Positions 18,722 to 27,312 of a DNA stretch of 64,000 nt are shown one piece after another (positions within the stretch are counted from its first letter, which is position 1; each line of letters starts with the position of its first letter). The notes beneath the pieces were generated by a model. The model ran no database searches. It was not told the DNA's origin and worked only from the letters and a program-made list of their open reading frames with translations. This DNA comes from Xanthomonas chitinilytica (GTDB taxonomy: Bacteria > Pseudomonadota > Gammaproteobacteria > Xanthomonadales > Xanthomonadaceae). Made by a program: the position numbers and the translations under genes. The stretch covers positions 186,001 through 250,000 of the forward strand of contig NZ_JAPCHY010000002.1 of the NCBI RefSeq assembly GCF_026107455.2. The letters are read 5' to 3'.

Positions 18722-19581
18722 CTCGTCGCCGTTCCCTGTTCCCAACGCAATACCGTGTAGGCCGCGCCCGGCACCCCCGAAGGGCCGCTGCGCACGATCG
18801 CCCGCAATACCGTCTCGCGCTCGCCCGAAAGCTGCGCCCGGCTCTCGATACTATAGGTGCCGGTGCCGGAGATGCGCGGCGCCGGTACATCGCCCGGCGT
18901 CGTTCCGGCGTCACCGGCCTCGCGCTGCGCCATCGCCGCGGCCGCATCCACGCCCAGCGCGGTCAGCACTTCGGCCGGCGCGAAACGCGGATCGGGCCGC
19001 GAGCGGTTGCCGTACACGGTGACCAGCGGCAGCAGCCGCGCATACAGCTCGGCATCCATGCCCAGGATCCGCTGCAGTTCGCCGACGCTCTCGAAACGCG
19101 CGTCCTTGGCCCCGTACGGCAGGCCGGCCGCGGCGTAGTCCGCGTCCTCGGCACCGCCCACCGGCTGCCGCAGGTCGTCGCGGTCGCGCCAGTCCAGGAT
19201 CGCCCCGGCCAGTTGCTGCGCGCGCGACGGCTCCACCTCCAGCGCCGCCAGCAAGGCCGCCAGCAGCGCGGCATCGGCATGGTTCAGGTCGACCTTGCCG
19301 CTCTCGTCGACGATCCGCAGGTCGATGCGGGTATCGTCGAACTGCCAGCGGTAGCGGCGGCCGTCGGCCTGCCAACCCGGCTGCAGCGGCGAACCCTGCA
19401 GGCGCGACAGCGCGTATTCCACGCCGGCGCGCGCGCGCTCCTGTCCGGCCGCGGTCTCGCCGAGCACGCGCCCCTGCAGGTGCTCGACCCGCGCGGTCAG
19501 CGCGAACGCGCCGACCAGCGCGGTGAGCAGCGCCACCAGCCACAGCACCAGCACCAGCGCCGCGCCGCGCGTCGCGTTCAT
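18718..19581 (-). CDS. gspK: Type II secretion minor pseudopilin GspK/XpsK
   Basis: The product has 287 residues. A short leader ends in Gly (MNATRG) before a hydrophobic stretch. The Glu at +5 of the mature sequence is absent, as is normal for GspK, which caps the pseudopilus tip. The large alpha domain with the family segment [12 protein letters not shown] and LDWRDRDD is intact. The ATG overlaps the xpsJ stop. The I-J-K tip complex genes are all adjacent here. Confidence 0.92.
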   Translation of the reverse strand: MNATRGAALVLVLWLVALLTALVGAFALTARVEHLQGRVLGETAAGQERARAGVEYALSRLQGSPLQPGWQADGRRYRWQFDDTRIDLRIVDESGKVDLNHADAALLAALLAALEVEPSRAQQLAGAILDWRDRDDLRQPVGGAEDADYAAAGLPYGAKDARFESVGELQRILGMDAELYARLLPLVTVYGNRSRPDPRFAPAEVLTALGVDAAAAMAQREAGDAGTTPGDVPAPRISGTGTYSIESRAQLSGERETVLRAIVRSGPSGVPGAAYTVLRWEQGTATR

Positions 19582-20225
19582 GGCGCCACCCCGGCGTTGC
19601 CGTATTGCGGCAGCGCCACCAGCAGCGGCGGCCACGCGCTTCCCTGCGCCGGCTCGACCTCGATGGACACCAGCACCGGCAGCCGCTCGTGCGCCTCCCA
19701 TTGCTCCTGCCAGTCGCCCAGCGTGCCGGTCTGCGGTTCCACCCCGCGATAACGGATGCGTACCGACTGCAGGCCGTCGGCCAGCGCTTCCGGCGGCCGC
19801 GGCGGCTGCTCGGCGATCTGCTCGCCGTCCTGCACCAGCGTCAGCGACAGCTCCAGCCGCAGCGCGCCGGGCGCGCCGACGACCGCCAGGTCGTGCAGGT
19901 ACGGCCCGCCGCGGCCGAGGTAGTCCGGCACGTCGGCGACGAAGCGCATCCGCCGCGGCTCGCCGGCGAAGCGCTGCGGCAGGCCGCTTTCCTCGTCCTG
20001 CGCCATCGCCACCGGCAGCGCCGAGGACAGCCGCCGGCGCAGGAAGCCCTCGACCGCGCGCAGCCGCTCGCTCTGCGCGGCCAGCGCTTCGCCGCGCGCG
20101 CTCACCGCCATCGCCGAGCGCACCGTGGCGAAAGCCAGCGCCAGCCCGCCGGCCAGCAGCAACGTCGCCAGCAGCACTTCGATCAGGGTGAAGCCGGCAT
20201 CGCGGCGGCGGAAGACAGCGCTCAC
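19578..20225 (-). CDS. gspJ: Type II secretion minor pseudopilin GspJ/XpsJ
   Basis: The product is a 215-residue prepilin-like protein. The leader ends RRRDAG, followed by [16 protein letters not shown]: the type IV prepilin peptidase site with Glu at +5. It forms the tip complex with GspI and GspK. The start is GTG at 20225, overlapping the xpsI stop as GTGA. The upstream ATG in the same frame lies within xpsI and is not needed. Confidence 0.9.
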   Translation of the reverse strand: MSAVFRRRDAGFTLIEVLLATLLLAGGLALAFATVRSAMAVSARGEALAAQSERLRAVEGFLRRRLSSALPVAMAQDEESGLPQRFAGEPRRMRFVADVPDYLGRGGPYLHDLAVVGAPGALRLELSLTLVQDGEQIAEQPPRPPEALADGLQSVRIRYRGVEPQTGTLGDWQEQWEAHERLPVLVSIEVEPAQGSAWPPLLVALPQYGNAGVAP

Positions 20226-20626
20226 TGCATCGGCTCCACGACCGACGGCGGCAACAGCCGCAAGGTGCGCCATTGCAACTGCGGCGCCGCCGCTTCTCCC
20301 CAGCGCACCTGCAGGGTCAGCTGCAGCAGCGCGGGCTGGCCCGCCCCCGGCGCGGCATGCGCATCGGCATACGGCTCGGCCTCCAGCACCCAGCGGTAGC
20401 GCCCCTGTTCCCAGTCGCCTTCGCGGCGGCCGGGCGCCAGCGGCTCCTCGATCCCGACCGCGGCCAGCAGCGATTGCGCGTGCAACGCCGCGCGCCCGTA
20501 GTCGTCGGCCTGGCGCACCTGCCGCGCGGCGCCGGACAGGCTGCCCAGCAGCAGCGTCAACGCCAGCGCCAGCAGCGCGAACGCCACGATCACCTCGATC
20601 AGCGAATAGCCGCGCTGCCGCTTCAT
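20222..20626 (-). CDS. gspI: Type II secretion minor pseudopilin GspI/XpsI
   Basis: The product has 134 residues. The leader MKRQRG precedes [17 protein letters not shown], a canonical prepilin peptidase site with Glu at +5. The C-terminal domain ([11 protein letters not shown]) fits GspI size and composition. The ATG at 20626 overlaps the xpsH stop. Confidence 0.9.
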   Translation of the reverse strand: MKRQRGYSLIEVIVAFALLALALTLLLGSLSGAARQVRQADDYGRAALHAQSLLAAVGIEEPLAPGRREGDWEQGRYRWVLEAEPYADAHAAPGAGQPALLQLTLQVRWGEAAAPQLQWRTLRLLPPSVVEPMQ

Positions 20627-21150
20627 CGCCGCGCGCCCTCCGGCGCCGGCGCCGCCTTCACCTCGCCGGTGATCCAGCCCACGTCGATGCGCCACGCCGC
20701 GTCGCGCACGCCCAGTTCGATCCGGCCGCCACTGGAGGCGCCGTCCTCGAAGAAACGGATGGCGCCGATCCCGGCCTGCGACTGCACTTCGCGGGCGCCG
20801 GTGAAGCGCACCGACAGCTGCTCCGGCAACTGCCCGCGGCGCCCGTTCGGCGCTTCCCAGCGGCGCGTGCGCGGGTCCAGGGTGAAGCGTTGCGGCACCC
20901 CGCTGGCGATGGCCTGGGTGCGGGTGTAGCGCAGCTGCGAGGCGATTTCCTTGGCGGCGCCGCGCAGGCGCATGCCGTCGATGCCGCCGCTCATCGCCAT
21001 CGCCGCCACCAGCCCCACCACCGCGATCAGCGCCACCACCAGCAGCATCTCCAGCAGCGACACCCCGGCCATGCGCGCGCGCGCGCCGCGACGCCGCGCA
21101 GGCGGCATCGGCAGCAGGGCGCGATGCGTGCGGAATCCGCTGATGGGCAT
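20623..21150 (-). CDS. gspH: Type II secretion minor pseudopilin GspH/XpsH
   Basis: The product has 175 residues with a longer, basic leader ending RARMAG, then VSLLEMLLVVALIAVVG (prepilin peptidase site, Glu at +5). The globular part has the GspH hallmark region LRYTRTQAIASG and a beta-rich end. A start at Met-15 would shorten the leader. It overlaps xpsI by four bases and follows xpsG by 12. Confidence 0.9.
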   Translation of the reverse strand: MPISGFRTHRALLPMPPARRRGARARMAGVSLLEMLLVVALIAVVGLVAAMAMSGGIDGMRLRGAAKEIASQLRYTRTQAIASGVPQRFTLDPRTRRWEAPNGRRGQLPEQLSVRFTGAREVQSQAGIGAIRFFEDGASSGGRIELGVRDAAWRIDVGWITGEVKAAPAPEGARR

Positions 21151-21162
21151 GCCGCCTGGCCG

Positions 21163-21597
21163 TCACTCGTAGCGGATATCGGCGTCGTAGCTGCTGCCGC
21201 CGGCGCGGCCGTCCTTGCCCAGGCTGATCAGCTCGAACGGCTGGCCCTCGCCGGGCACCCGGTATTCGATGACGTGGCCCCACGGATCGTTGAGTTCGGC
21301 CGGCTTGGCGTACGGCCCCAGCCAATTGTTGACGCCACCGGGCTGGGTGACCAGGTCGTCCAGCTTGGTCGGCAGCTTGCCGGTGTCGAGCTGGTAGTTT
21401 TCCACCTTGCCGGCCAGGGTCTGGATCTGCGAGCGGGCCAGGTTGGCCTTGCCGCGGTCGGCCCCGCCCAGCACCCGGCTGCCGACCAGGGTCAGCACCG
21501 CGCCGATCAGCACGATGACGATGATGATTTCCAGCAGGCTCATGCCGGCCTGGCGGCGGCGGTTGGAGAAGCGGGTCAGGGAACGCTTGTTTGCCAT
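21163..21597 (-). CDS. gspG: Type II secretion major pseudopilin GspG/XpsG
   Basis: The product has 144 residues. The leader ends RRRQAG, followed by MSLLEIIIVIVLIGAVL (cleavage after Gly, Glu at +5). The C-terminal GspG signature follows: LPTKLDDLV, NNWLGPYAK, DPWGHVIEYRVPG. These polymerise into the pseudopilus. ATG 21597 is preceded by AAGGAA at good spacing. A 157-base gap, the largest within the cluster apart from the inserted cassette, separates it from xpsF and could hold an internal promoter. Confidence 0.95.
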   Translation of the reverse strand: MANKRSLTRFSNRRRQAGMSLLEIIIVIVLIGAVLTLVGSRVLGGADRGKANLARSQIQTLAGKVENYQLDTGKLPTKLDDLVTQPGGVNNWLGPYAKPAELNDPWGHVIEYRVPGEGQPFELISLGKDGRAGGSSYDADIRYE

Positions 21598-21754
21598 TGC
21601 GGGTTTCCTTTCGACGATATTCGTTTCGACGATGTTCCGTTGTTGCATGTTCTTCCGGCGTCGCGATGGGCTCGTCCGGTGCCGTATCGCCGCGGGGCGG
21701 CGCGAACACCGTCCGCCCCCGCCCGGGCGCTCGATGGTGCGTGCATCCGGCATC

Positions 21755-22975
21755 TCATCCGATCGCACTGGTCAGGTCGTACAGCGGCACCAGCACCGCG
21801 ACGATCACCACGCCCACCACCGAGGCCAGCAGCAGCGTGATCACCGGCACCAGCGCCGACAGCAGGCGGTCGATGGCACGCGCGCTTTCCTGCTCGAAGG
21901 TGTCGGCGGTCTTGAGCAGCATCGCGTCCAGCGCCCCGGACTCCTCGCCCACCTGGATCATCTGCAGCGCCAGCCGCGGGAAGCGCTTGCCGCGCGCCAG
22001 CGCCACCGACAGGCCATGCCCGTTCTTGACCTCGTCGGCGGCGGCCGCCACGTCGGCCGTCAGCGCCCGGTTCGACAGCACGTTGCGGGCGATGCCCAGC
22101 GCGCCCAGCAACGGCACGCCGTTGCGCAGCAGGGTGCCGAGGGTACGCGCCAGGCGCGCGGTTTCCAGTTTCGCCACCAGCGGCCCCAGCAGCTTGCGCT
22201 GCAGCAGCCAGCCATCGAACGCCAGGCGGAAGGCGGGATCGCGGCGCTTGCGCTCGGCCCACAGCAGCAACAGCGCCGGCACCGCCAGCAGCACGAACCA
22301 CCAGTCGCGCACCAGCAGCCCCGCGCCGAGCACCAGCTGCGTGAACCAGGGCAGCGCCACGTCCAGGCTCTCGTACATCTGCGCGAACTGCGGCACCACG
22401 TAGCCCAGCAGGAACAGCAGCGCCAGGCCGACCACCAGCAGCAGGATCGCCGGATAGATCAACGCGTTCACCACCCGCCCCTTGAGTTCGCGGCTGCGCT
22501 CCAGGTAGTCGGCCAGCCGCTGCAGGGTTTCGTGCAGGCTGCCGCCGGCCTCGCCGGCCCGCACCATGTTCACGTACAGCCGCGAGAACAGGCCGTGCTG
22601 CCGCTCCAGCGCCACCGACAGCGGCGCGCCGCCACGCACGGTGTCACGGACGTCGGCGATCACCCGGCGCGACTTCGCGTCCTCCGGCAGTTCGAGCAGG
22701 ATCGACAGGGCGCGGTCCAGCGGCTGCCCCGCGCCGAGCAGGGTCGCCAACTGCTGGGTGAACTGCACCAGCGCCGCACCGTCGAACGGACGACTGCGCA
22801 GCAGCTGCCGCAGCGCACCGGTATCGATGCCGGCCTCGCCGGCGGGCCGCGCCTCCATCGGCAGGTGCCCCTGCTCCTGCAGCCGCGCGATCACCTCGGC
22901 GTCGCTGCCGGCCTCCATCTGGCCGTCGAGCACTTCGCCGTGGCTGTTCAGGGCTTTGTAGCGGTAAAGGGGCAT
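21755..22975 (-). CDS. gspF: Type II secretion inner-membrane platform protein GspF/XpsF
   Basis: The product has 406 residues with the family N-terminus MPLYRYKALN. There are two GspF/PilC four-helix cytoplasmic domains (about residues 70-190 and 270-395; repeated F-x-RxLAxLLxxGxPL-type motifs), and three transmembrane segments. GspF couples the GspE ATPase to pseudopilus assembly. The ribosome-binding site just upstream is weak, and the sequence immediately before it is the edge of the inserted repeat-flanked cassette. That insertion may therefore have altered its expression. The in-frame codons before ATG 22975 are encoded by the repeat. Confidence 0.94.
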   Translation of the reverse strand: MPLYRYKALNSHGEVLDGQMEAGSDAEVIARLQEQGHLPMEARPAGEAGIDTGALRQLLRSRPFDGAALVQFTQQLATLLGAGQPLDRALSILLELPEDAKSRRVIADVRDTVRGGAPLSVALERQHGLFSRLYVNMVRAGEAGGSLHETLQRLADYLERSRELKGRVVNALIYPAILLLVVGLALLFLLGYVVPQFAQMYESLDVALPWFTQLVLGAGLLVRDWWFVLLAVPALLLLWAERKRRDPAFRLAFDGWLLQRKLLGPLVAKLETARLARTLGTLLRNGVPLLGALGIARNVLSNRALTADVAAAADEVKNGHGLSVALARGKRFPRLALQMIQVGEESGALDAMLLKTADTFEQESARAIDRLLSALVPVITLLLASVVGVVIVAVLVPLYDLTSAIG

Positions 22976-22998
22976 GACTCGTCGTGATCGTTCGTGAT

Positions 22999-23030
22999 CG
23001 TCATTCCCGCGGAAGCGGGAATCCATGGAC
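22999..23030. repeat. REP-like inverted repeat, left end of cassette
   Basis: The unit is CGTCATTCCCGCGGAAGC followed by GGGAATCCATGGAC. It contains an internal hairpin (TTCCCGC/GCGGGAA). It is the reverse complement of the copy at 23365-23396, with two or three mismatches in the loop. It supplies the last ten codons and the stop of the enclosed gene. Confidence 0.85.
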
Positions 23031-23339
23031 CTTGCTCTTCGGCATCTGGCCGATGACGTCAGGCCACAAATCCCTCCATGAAGGGTTGCTTTCGTCGATC
23101 AGCCGCATCTTCCATGCTCGCCTCCACTTCTTGATCTGCTTTTCCCGCAGGATCGCCGATTCCATGGTGTCGTGCATTTCGTACCAGACCAGGCCCGTGA
23201 CGGAATACTTGCGGGTGAATCCATCCACGGCGTGTTCCCTGTGCTGCCAGATCCTGCCGACGAGGTTGCAGGTAACGCCGGCATAAAGCGTTCCAGTGCG
23301 TTTGCTGGCCAAGACGTATACGCATGGTTGTCTGTCCAT
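23001..23339 (-). CDS. GIY-YIG nuclease superfamily protein (putative endonuclease)
   Basis: The product is a 112-residue single-domain protein. The two halves of the GIY-YIG motif appear as VYVLASK and TLYAGVT, where YIGVT is usual. They are followed by the Arg/His-bearing helix (NLVGRIWQHR), FTRKYSVTGLVWYE and REKQIKKWRRAWK. The closest general resemblance is the YhbQ-like/small 'GIY-YIG endonuclease' group, often found as stand-alone genes. Its biological target is unknown. ATG 23339 has GGGAAG upstream. The C-terminus (KVHGFPLPRE) is encoded by the flanking repeat. It lies in the same direction as the xps genes and would be transcribed with them. Confidence 0.85.
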   Translation of the reverse strand: MDRQPCVYVLASKRTGTLYAGVTCNLVGRIWQHREHAVDGFTRKYSVTGLVWYEMHDTMESAILREKQIKKWRRAWKMRLIDESNPSWRDLWPDVIGQMPKSKVHGFPLPRE

Positions 23340-23364
23340 TTGTTCTTCCCTGAGTCTCATGAAC

Positions 23365-23396
23365 GTCCATGGATTCCCGCTTTCGCGGGAATGACG
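23365..23396. repeat. REP-like inverted repeat, right end of cassette
   Basis: This copy reads GTCCATGGATTCCCGC then TTTCGCGGGAATGACG, the inverted partner of 22999-23030. It lies 28 bases downstream of the xpsE stop. Long-range pairing with the left copy could form a stem enclosing the nuclease gene. Confidence 0.85.
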
Positions 23397-23424
23397 GTTC
23401 TGAAAGCACATTGCGATACGACGG

Positions 23425-25152
23425 TCATGCCTCTTCGGTCACCCGCAGCACTTCCTCGATGGTCGTCTGCCCACTCAATGCCTTGACCAGCCCGTCCTCG
23501 TACATGGTGCGCATGCCGGCGGCGCGGGCGATCTGCTCGATCTCGCCCATGCCGGCGCGGCGCATCACCGCGCGCCGCAGTTCGTCGTTCATCACCAGGA
23601 ATTCCATGATCGTGGTGCGACCCAGGTAGCCGGTCGGGGCGATCTCCGAGGGCTGCGGCCGGTACAGGAAGATCTCGCCCTCGGGTTGCAGCCGGCGCAG
23701 GCCGAACTTCTCGATCTCCTCCGGCGAAGCCGGGTACTTCTGCGCATGCCGTGGCTCCAGCCGCCGCACCAGGCGCTGGGCGAGGATGCCGTTGATGGTG
23801 GACGTGAGCAGGTAGTCCTCCACGCCCATGTCGAGCAGGCGGGTGATGCCGCCGGCGGCGTTGTTGGTATGCAGCGTGGACAGCACCAAGTGGCCGGTGA
23901 GCGCGGACTGGATGGCGATGCGCGCGGTCTCCAGGTCGCGCATCTCGCCGATCATGATGATGTCCGGGTCCTGGCGCACGATGCTGCGCAGCGCGTTGGC
24001 GAAGTCCAGGCCGATCTGCGGCTTGGCCTGGATCTGGTTGATGCCCTCGATCTGGTACTCGACCGGATCCTCGACGGTGATGATCTTGACGTCGGCGGTG
24101 TTGAGCTGGCTCAGCGCGGTGTACAGCGTGGTGGTCTTGCCCGAGCCGGTGGGGCCGGTGACCAGCAGGATGCCGTGCGGCTGCTCCAGCACCTTGCGGA
24201 ACTGCGGCAGGAAGGCGTCGGTGAAGCCGAGCCGGTGGAAGTCGAACACCACGGTCTCGCGGTCGAGCAGGCGCATCACCACGCTCTCGCCGTGCGCGGT
24301 CGGCACCGTGCTCACGCGCAGGTCCAGTTCCTTGCCCTGCACCCGCAGCATGATGCGGCCGTCCTGCGGCAGGCGGCGCTCGGCGATGTTGAGCCGGGCC
24401 ATGATCTTGATGCGGCTGATCACCGCTGCGGTCAGGTTGGCCGGCGGGCTTTCGCCCTCGATCAGCACGCCGTCGACCCGGTAGCGCACCTTCAGCCGGT
24501 TCTCGAACGGCTCGATGTGGATGTCGGAAGCGCGCAGCTCGACCGCCCGCTGGATCACCAGGTTCACCAGCCGGATCACCGGCGCCTCGGACGCCAGGTC
24601 GCGCAGGTGCTCGATGTCGTCCACCGCGCCGCTCTCGCCGTCGGCGGTCTCGACGATCGCGCCCATCGCGCTGCGGCCCTGGCCGAACCAGCGCTCGATC
24701 AGGTCGTCGATCTCGGAACGCACGCCGACGTGCGCACGCACGCTGCAGCCGGTGGCCAGTTGCACCGCCTGCTGCACGTAGCCCTCGTGCGGGTCGGCCA
24801 GCCACAGGTCGATGGCGCCGTCTTCCACTGCCAGCGGGCAGGCATGGAACTGCTTGAGGAAGCGCAGCGACAGTGGCGGCGCGTCGGCCAGCGCCGGCGG
24901 CGGTGCCGACGGCAATTGACGCCCGTCGAGCAGCGGCAACGCCAGCACCTGCGCGCTGGTTTCGGCATGGTCGCGCTCGGACACCAGGCCCAGCCGCGCC
25001 AGCAGCGCCAGCAGGCTGCCGCCGGATTCGCGCTGCAGCTGGCGCGCGCGCGCCAGGTCGGTTTCCTTCAGCCGTCCCCGGCCCAGCAGCGCATCGACGA
25101 TGCGCGCCTCGGCGTCGGGCGTGGCGATGGCGTCGTGGGCAACCGCGTTCAC
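23425..25152 (-). CDS. gspE: Type II secretion ATPase GspE/XpsE
   Basis: The product is a 575-residue cytoplasmic hexameric ATPase driving pseudopilus assembly. It has an N-terminal GspE_N domain (residues 20-150), then the RecA-like core: ASDIHIEPF, Walker A GPTGSGKTT (about residue 332), the Asp box ITVEDPVEYQ, Walker B MIGEMRD (about 398) and the His box LSTLHTNNA. The four-cysteine zinc motif found in many GspE proteins is absent: the corresponding loop after LAQRLVRRLEP has no cysteines. The start is GTG 25152, with AGGAGG five bases upstream; an ATG at 25156 is out of frame. It is the first gene of the xps operon. Confidence 0.95.
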   Translation of the reverse strand: MNAVAHDAIATPDAEARIVDALLGRGRLKETDLARARQLQRESGGSLLALLARLGLVSERDHAETSAQVLALPLLDGRQLPSAPPPALADAPPLSLRFLKQFHACPLAVEDGAIDLWLADPHEGYVQQAVQLATGCSVRAHVGVRSEIDDLIERWFGQGRSAMGAIVETADGESGAVDDIEHLRDLASEAPVIRLVNLVIQRAVELRASDIHIEPFENRLKVRYRVDGVLIEGESPPANLTAAVISRIKIMARLNIAERRLPQDGRIMLRVQGKELDLRVSTVPTAHGESVVMRLLDRETVVFDFHRLGFTDAFLPQFRKVLEQPHGILLVTGPTGSGKTTTLYTALSQLNTADVKIITVEDPVEYQIEGINQIQAKPQIGLDFANALRSIVRQDPDIIMIGEMRDLETARIAIQSALTGHLVLSTLHTNNAAGGITRLLDMGVEDYLLTSTINGILAQRLVRRLEPRHAQKYPASPEEIEKFGLRRLQPEGEIFLYRPQPSEIAPTGYLGRTTIMEFLVMNDELRRAVMRRAGMGEIEQIARAAGMRTMYEDGLVKALSGQTTIEEVLRVTEEA

Positions 25153-25231
25153 GCATACCTCCTGTAATCCTTCGCGACTTTAGCAGTTCGCGCCGCCACT
25201 TCGCGCGGCAGGTTCCGTGACGCAGGATGGA

Positions 25232-25262
25232 AAAGAGGAACCCCGGCCGGAGCCGGGGTTCG
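25232..25262 (-). terminator. Rho-independent terminator after the subtilisin-like protease
   Basis: The arms AACCCCGGC and GCCGGGGTT form a strong stem. On the minus strand it is followed by CCTCTTTTCC. It lies 22 bases past the protease stop and separates that gene from xpsE. Confidence 0.75.
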
Positions 25263-25283
25263 TGGTACCGCAGACAGCAACGC

Positions 25284-27152
25284 TTACTGGCGCGCGACCA
25301 GGCTCACCCCGCTGTAGGCCGAATCGCCCACCAGCTTGATGTAGTACGTGCCGGCCACCGGCGCGGTGAAGCGCACCGTCTCGCTGTTGCCCGGACGCGC
25401 GGACTTGGCGTCGTGGTCGTCGACGGTGGGCTCGTCGCCCAGGCTGACGTACAGCGAGACGTTGCCGGTGCCGCCATAGGTGAGGATGCTCAGCACCGCG
25501 CCGGCTTCGGCCTCGAAGCTGTACAGCACCTCGCTGCCGGCCGCACCGGACAGGCCGGACACCACCACCTTGTTGGTCAGCGGGATCGCAGTCGGGCCGC
25601 ACTCTTCCACTTCCGGATCGCACGGTTCCTCCAGCGCCTTGTCCAGCGCCGCCTTGGCGTCGACGATGCCGGTGCCGATCGGGGTGCTGCCTGGGATGGC
25701 CACCGGGAACGGCCGCGCGGTCTGCTTCAGCAGGTCCTCCAGCTCGCCCGGCGACAGGGTGTCGCGGCCGGCGGCGGCCAGGGCGCCCTGCACCAGCGCG
25801 CCCACCGCCGCCACGTGCGGCGAGGCCATCGAGGTGCCGCCCATGCCGACGTAGGAGTAATCGCCGGAGGTCGGGGTGGTCGCGCCGCTGTACCAGGCCT
25901 GCCAGACGTAACCGCCCGGGTTGCCGTCCACACCGCCGCCGCCGCCCGGAGCGGACAGGTCGACCACCGCGCCGTAGTTGGAGTACGAGGCGATACCGCC
26001 GGTGATGCGGGTGGCGCCCACGGATATGACGTTGTCGCAGCTGGCCGGACGGTAGTTGGCGGCATTGGCCGCGCTGTTGCCGGCGGCCACCACCACGGTG
26101 GTGCCGCGCGACACCGCACCGTTGATCGCGTCCTGGTAGACGGTGCCGCAGGCGCCGCTGCCGCCCAGGCTCATGTTGATGATCTCGGCCGGGTTGGGGT
26201 TGGCCGGGATGCCGGCCACGGTGCCGCCGGAGGCCCAGATGATGGCGTCGGCGATGTCGGAAAGGTAGCCGCCGCACTTGCCGAGCACGCGCACCGGCAG
26301 CACCTGCGACTTGTAGGCGACGCCGGCCATGCCGATGCCGTTGTTGGTGGCCTCGGCGATGGTGCCGGCCACGTGGGTACCGTGCCAGGAGCTGTCGTCG
26401 GCCACCGAGCCGGCATAGCACTCGTTGTTGTTCTCGACCCAGTCGCCGTAGTCCAGCGCGCCCGGCACGCGGTCGTCGGTGGGACGGCGCGAGGTTTCGG
26501 CGTCGGAGATGAAGTCGTAGCCTTCCAGCAGGTTGCCGGCGAAGTCCGGATGCTCGGGCAGGATGCCGGTATCCAGCACCGCCACCACCACGCCCTCGCC
26601 CTGGGCGATGTCCCAGGCGGCCGGCGCGTTGATGCCGCCGACGGCGTTGTGCAGGTGCCACTGGTAGGTCTGGTAGTACTGGTCGTTGGGCACCAGCTGC
26701 GGCTGCTCCAGCCGCACCGGCAGGTCGGCGCGCTGCAGCTTCACGTCGACTTCGGCGTACTGCACCGACGGGTCGGCCGCGATCTCGGCCACTACCTTGT
26801 CCAGTTCGGCGCGGCTGAGCCTGGCGTCGAGCCGGATCAGGTCGGCGCCCACACCGAGCGTGCGCACGTGCTCGGCGCGGATCGCCGCGGCACGGGTCTT
26901 GGTCGCGCCGAGGCTGGCACGCGAGACCGCCGACTGCACCGCCGACAGCTTTGCCGACTGGTCGCGCGCGGCGGCGCTGCCTTCACGGTACTTGACCAGG
27001 ATGCGACTGGAGCCCTGGACCCCGGCCGGCGCCGCCTGCGACGGCTCCTTGACCTGCAGCTGCGGTGCGGCGTGGGCGGCGGTAGCGCCCAGCGACATGG
27101 TCAGCACCGCGGCGGCGATGGCGTTGATGCGAAGGTTCTGCTTGTTGATCAC
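25284..27152 (-). CDS. Secreted subtilisin-like serine protease (S8 family)
   Basis: The product has 622 residues. A signal peptide (cleavage after AHA, residue 28) is followed by a prodomain (to about residue 160), then the S8 catalytic domain. The catalytic triad is Asp in AVLDTGILPEHPDF (about 193), His in WHGTHVAGT (about 256) and Ser in GGTSMASPH (about 440), with oxyanion Asn in AAGNSAANA. An acidic linker (EEPCDPEVEECGP) leads to a C-terminal PPC-type beta domain ending YYIKLVGDSAYSGVSLVAR. This matches extracellular proteases of Xanthomonas and Lysobacter. Being next to xpsE, it is a likely substrate of the type II system, though its own terminator shows it is a separate transcription unit. 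Confidence 0.93.
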   Translation of the reverse strand: MINKQNLRINAIAAAVLTMSLGATAAHAAPQLQVKEPSQAAPAGVQGSSRILVKYREGSAAARDQSAKLSAVQSAVSRASLGATKTRAAAIRAEHVRTLGVGADLIRLDARLSRAELDKVVAEIAADPSVQYAEVDVKLQRADLPVRLEQPQLVPNDQYYQTYQWHLHNAVGGINAPAAWDIAQGEGVVVAVLDTGILPEHPDFAGNLLEGYDFISDAETSRRPTDDRVPGALDYGDWVENNNECYAGSVADDSSWHGTHVAGTIAEATNNGIGMAGVAYKSQVLPVRVLGKCGGYLSDIADAIIWASGGTVAGIPANPNPAEIINMSLGGSGACGTVYQDAINGAVSRGTTVVVAAGNSAANAANYRPASCDNVISVGATRITGGIASYSNYGAVVDLSAPGGGGGVDGNPGGYVWQAWYSGATTPTSGDYSYVGMGGTSMASPHVAAVGALVQGALAAAGRDTLSPGELEDLLKQTARPFPVAIPGSTPIGTGIVDAKAALDKALEEPCDPEVEECGPTAIPLTNKVVVSGLSGAAGSEVLYSFEAEAGAVLSILTYGGTGNVSLYVSLGDEPTVDDHDAKSARPGNSETVRFTAPVAGTYYIKLVGDSAYSGVSLVARQ

Positions 27153-27312
27153 GTTGACGTCCTCTTCAAGTTCATGGATCAGGCGACAGTTCAGGCCGAA
27201 AACACTCCATGCGAAATCCGTTGGCCGGCCCAGCCAAGGTTCCTGCGGTCTGCCCCCTCAGGCCTTGCACACTGCTGTACGGCGGCGCCCGCACAGGACG
27301 CCGCCGCGTTCG

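Larger units (their letters stand above)
22999..23396 (-). mobile_element. REP-flanked GIY-YIG gene cassette inserted between xpsE and xpsF
   Basis: A 398-base unit is bounded by two copies of a 32-base palindromic repeat in inverted orientation, with one gene between them. It interrupts an operon whose other genes are nearly all overlapping. The outer ends read CGTCATTCCC on both sides. A 10-base direct repeat (TCGTGATCGT twice, 22982-23001) abuts the left end. No transposase is encoded. I infer a mobilised unit from structure and position; insertion has not been shown. Confidence 0.6.

Noticed and set aside
27270..27312. GC hairpin after the adhesin stop as a terminator
   Set aside because: The arms CGGCGGCG/CGCCGCCG can pair, but there is no T-run on the minus strand and the loop is long, so it is not listed as a feature.
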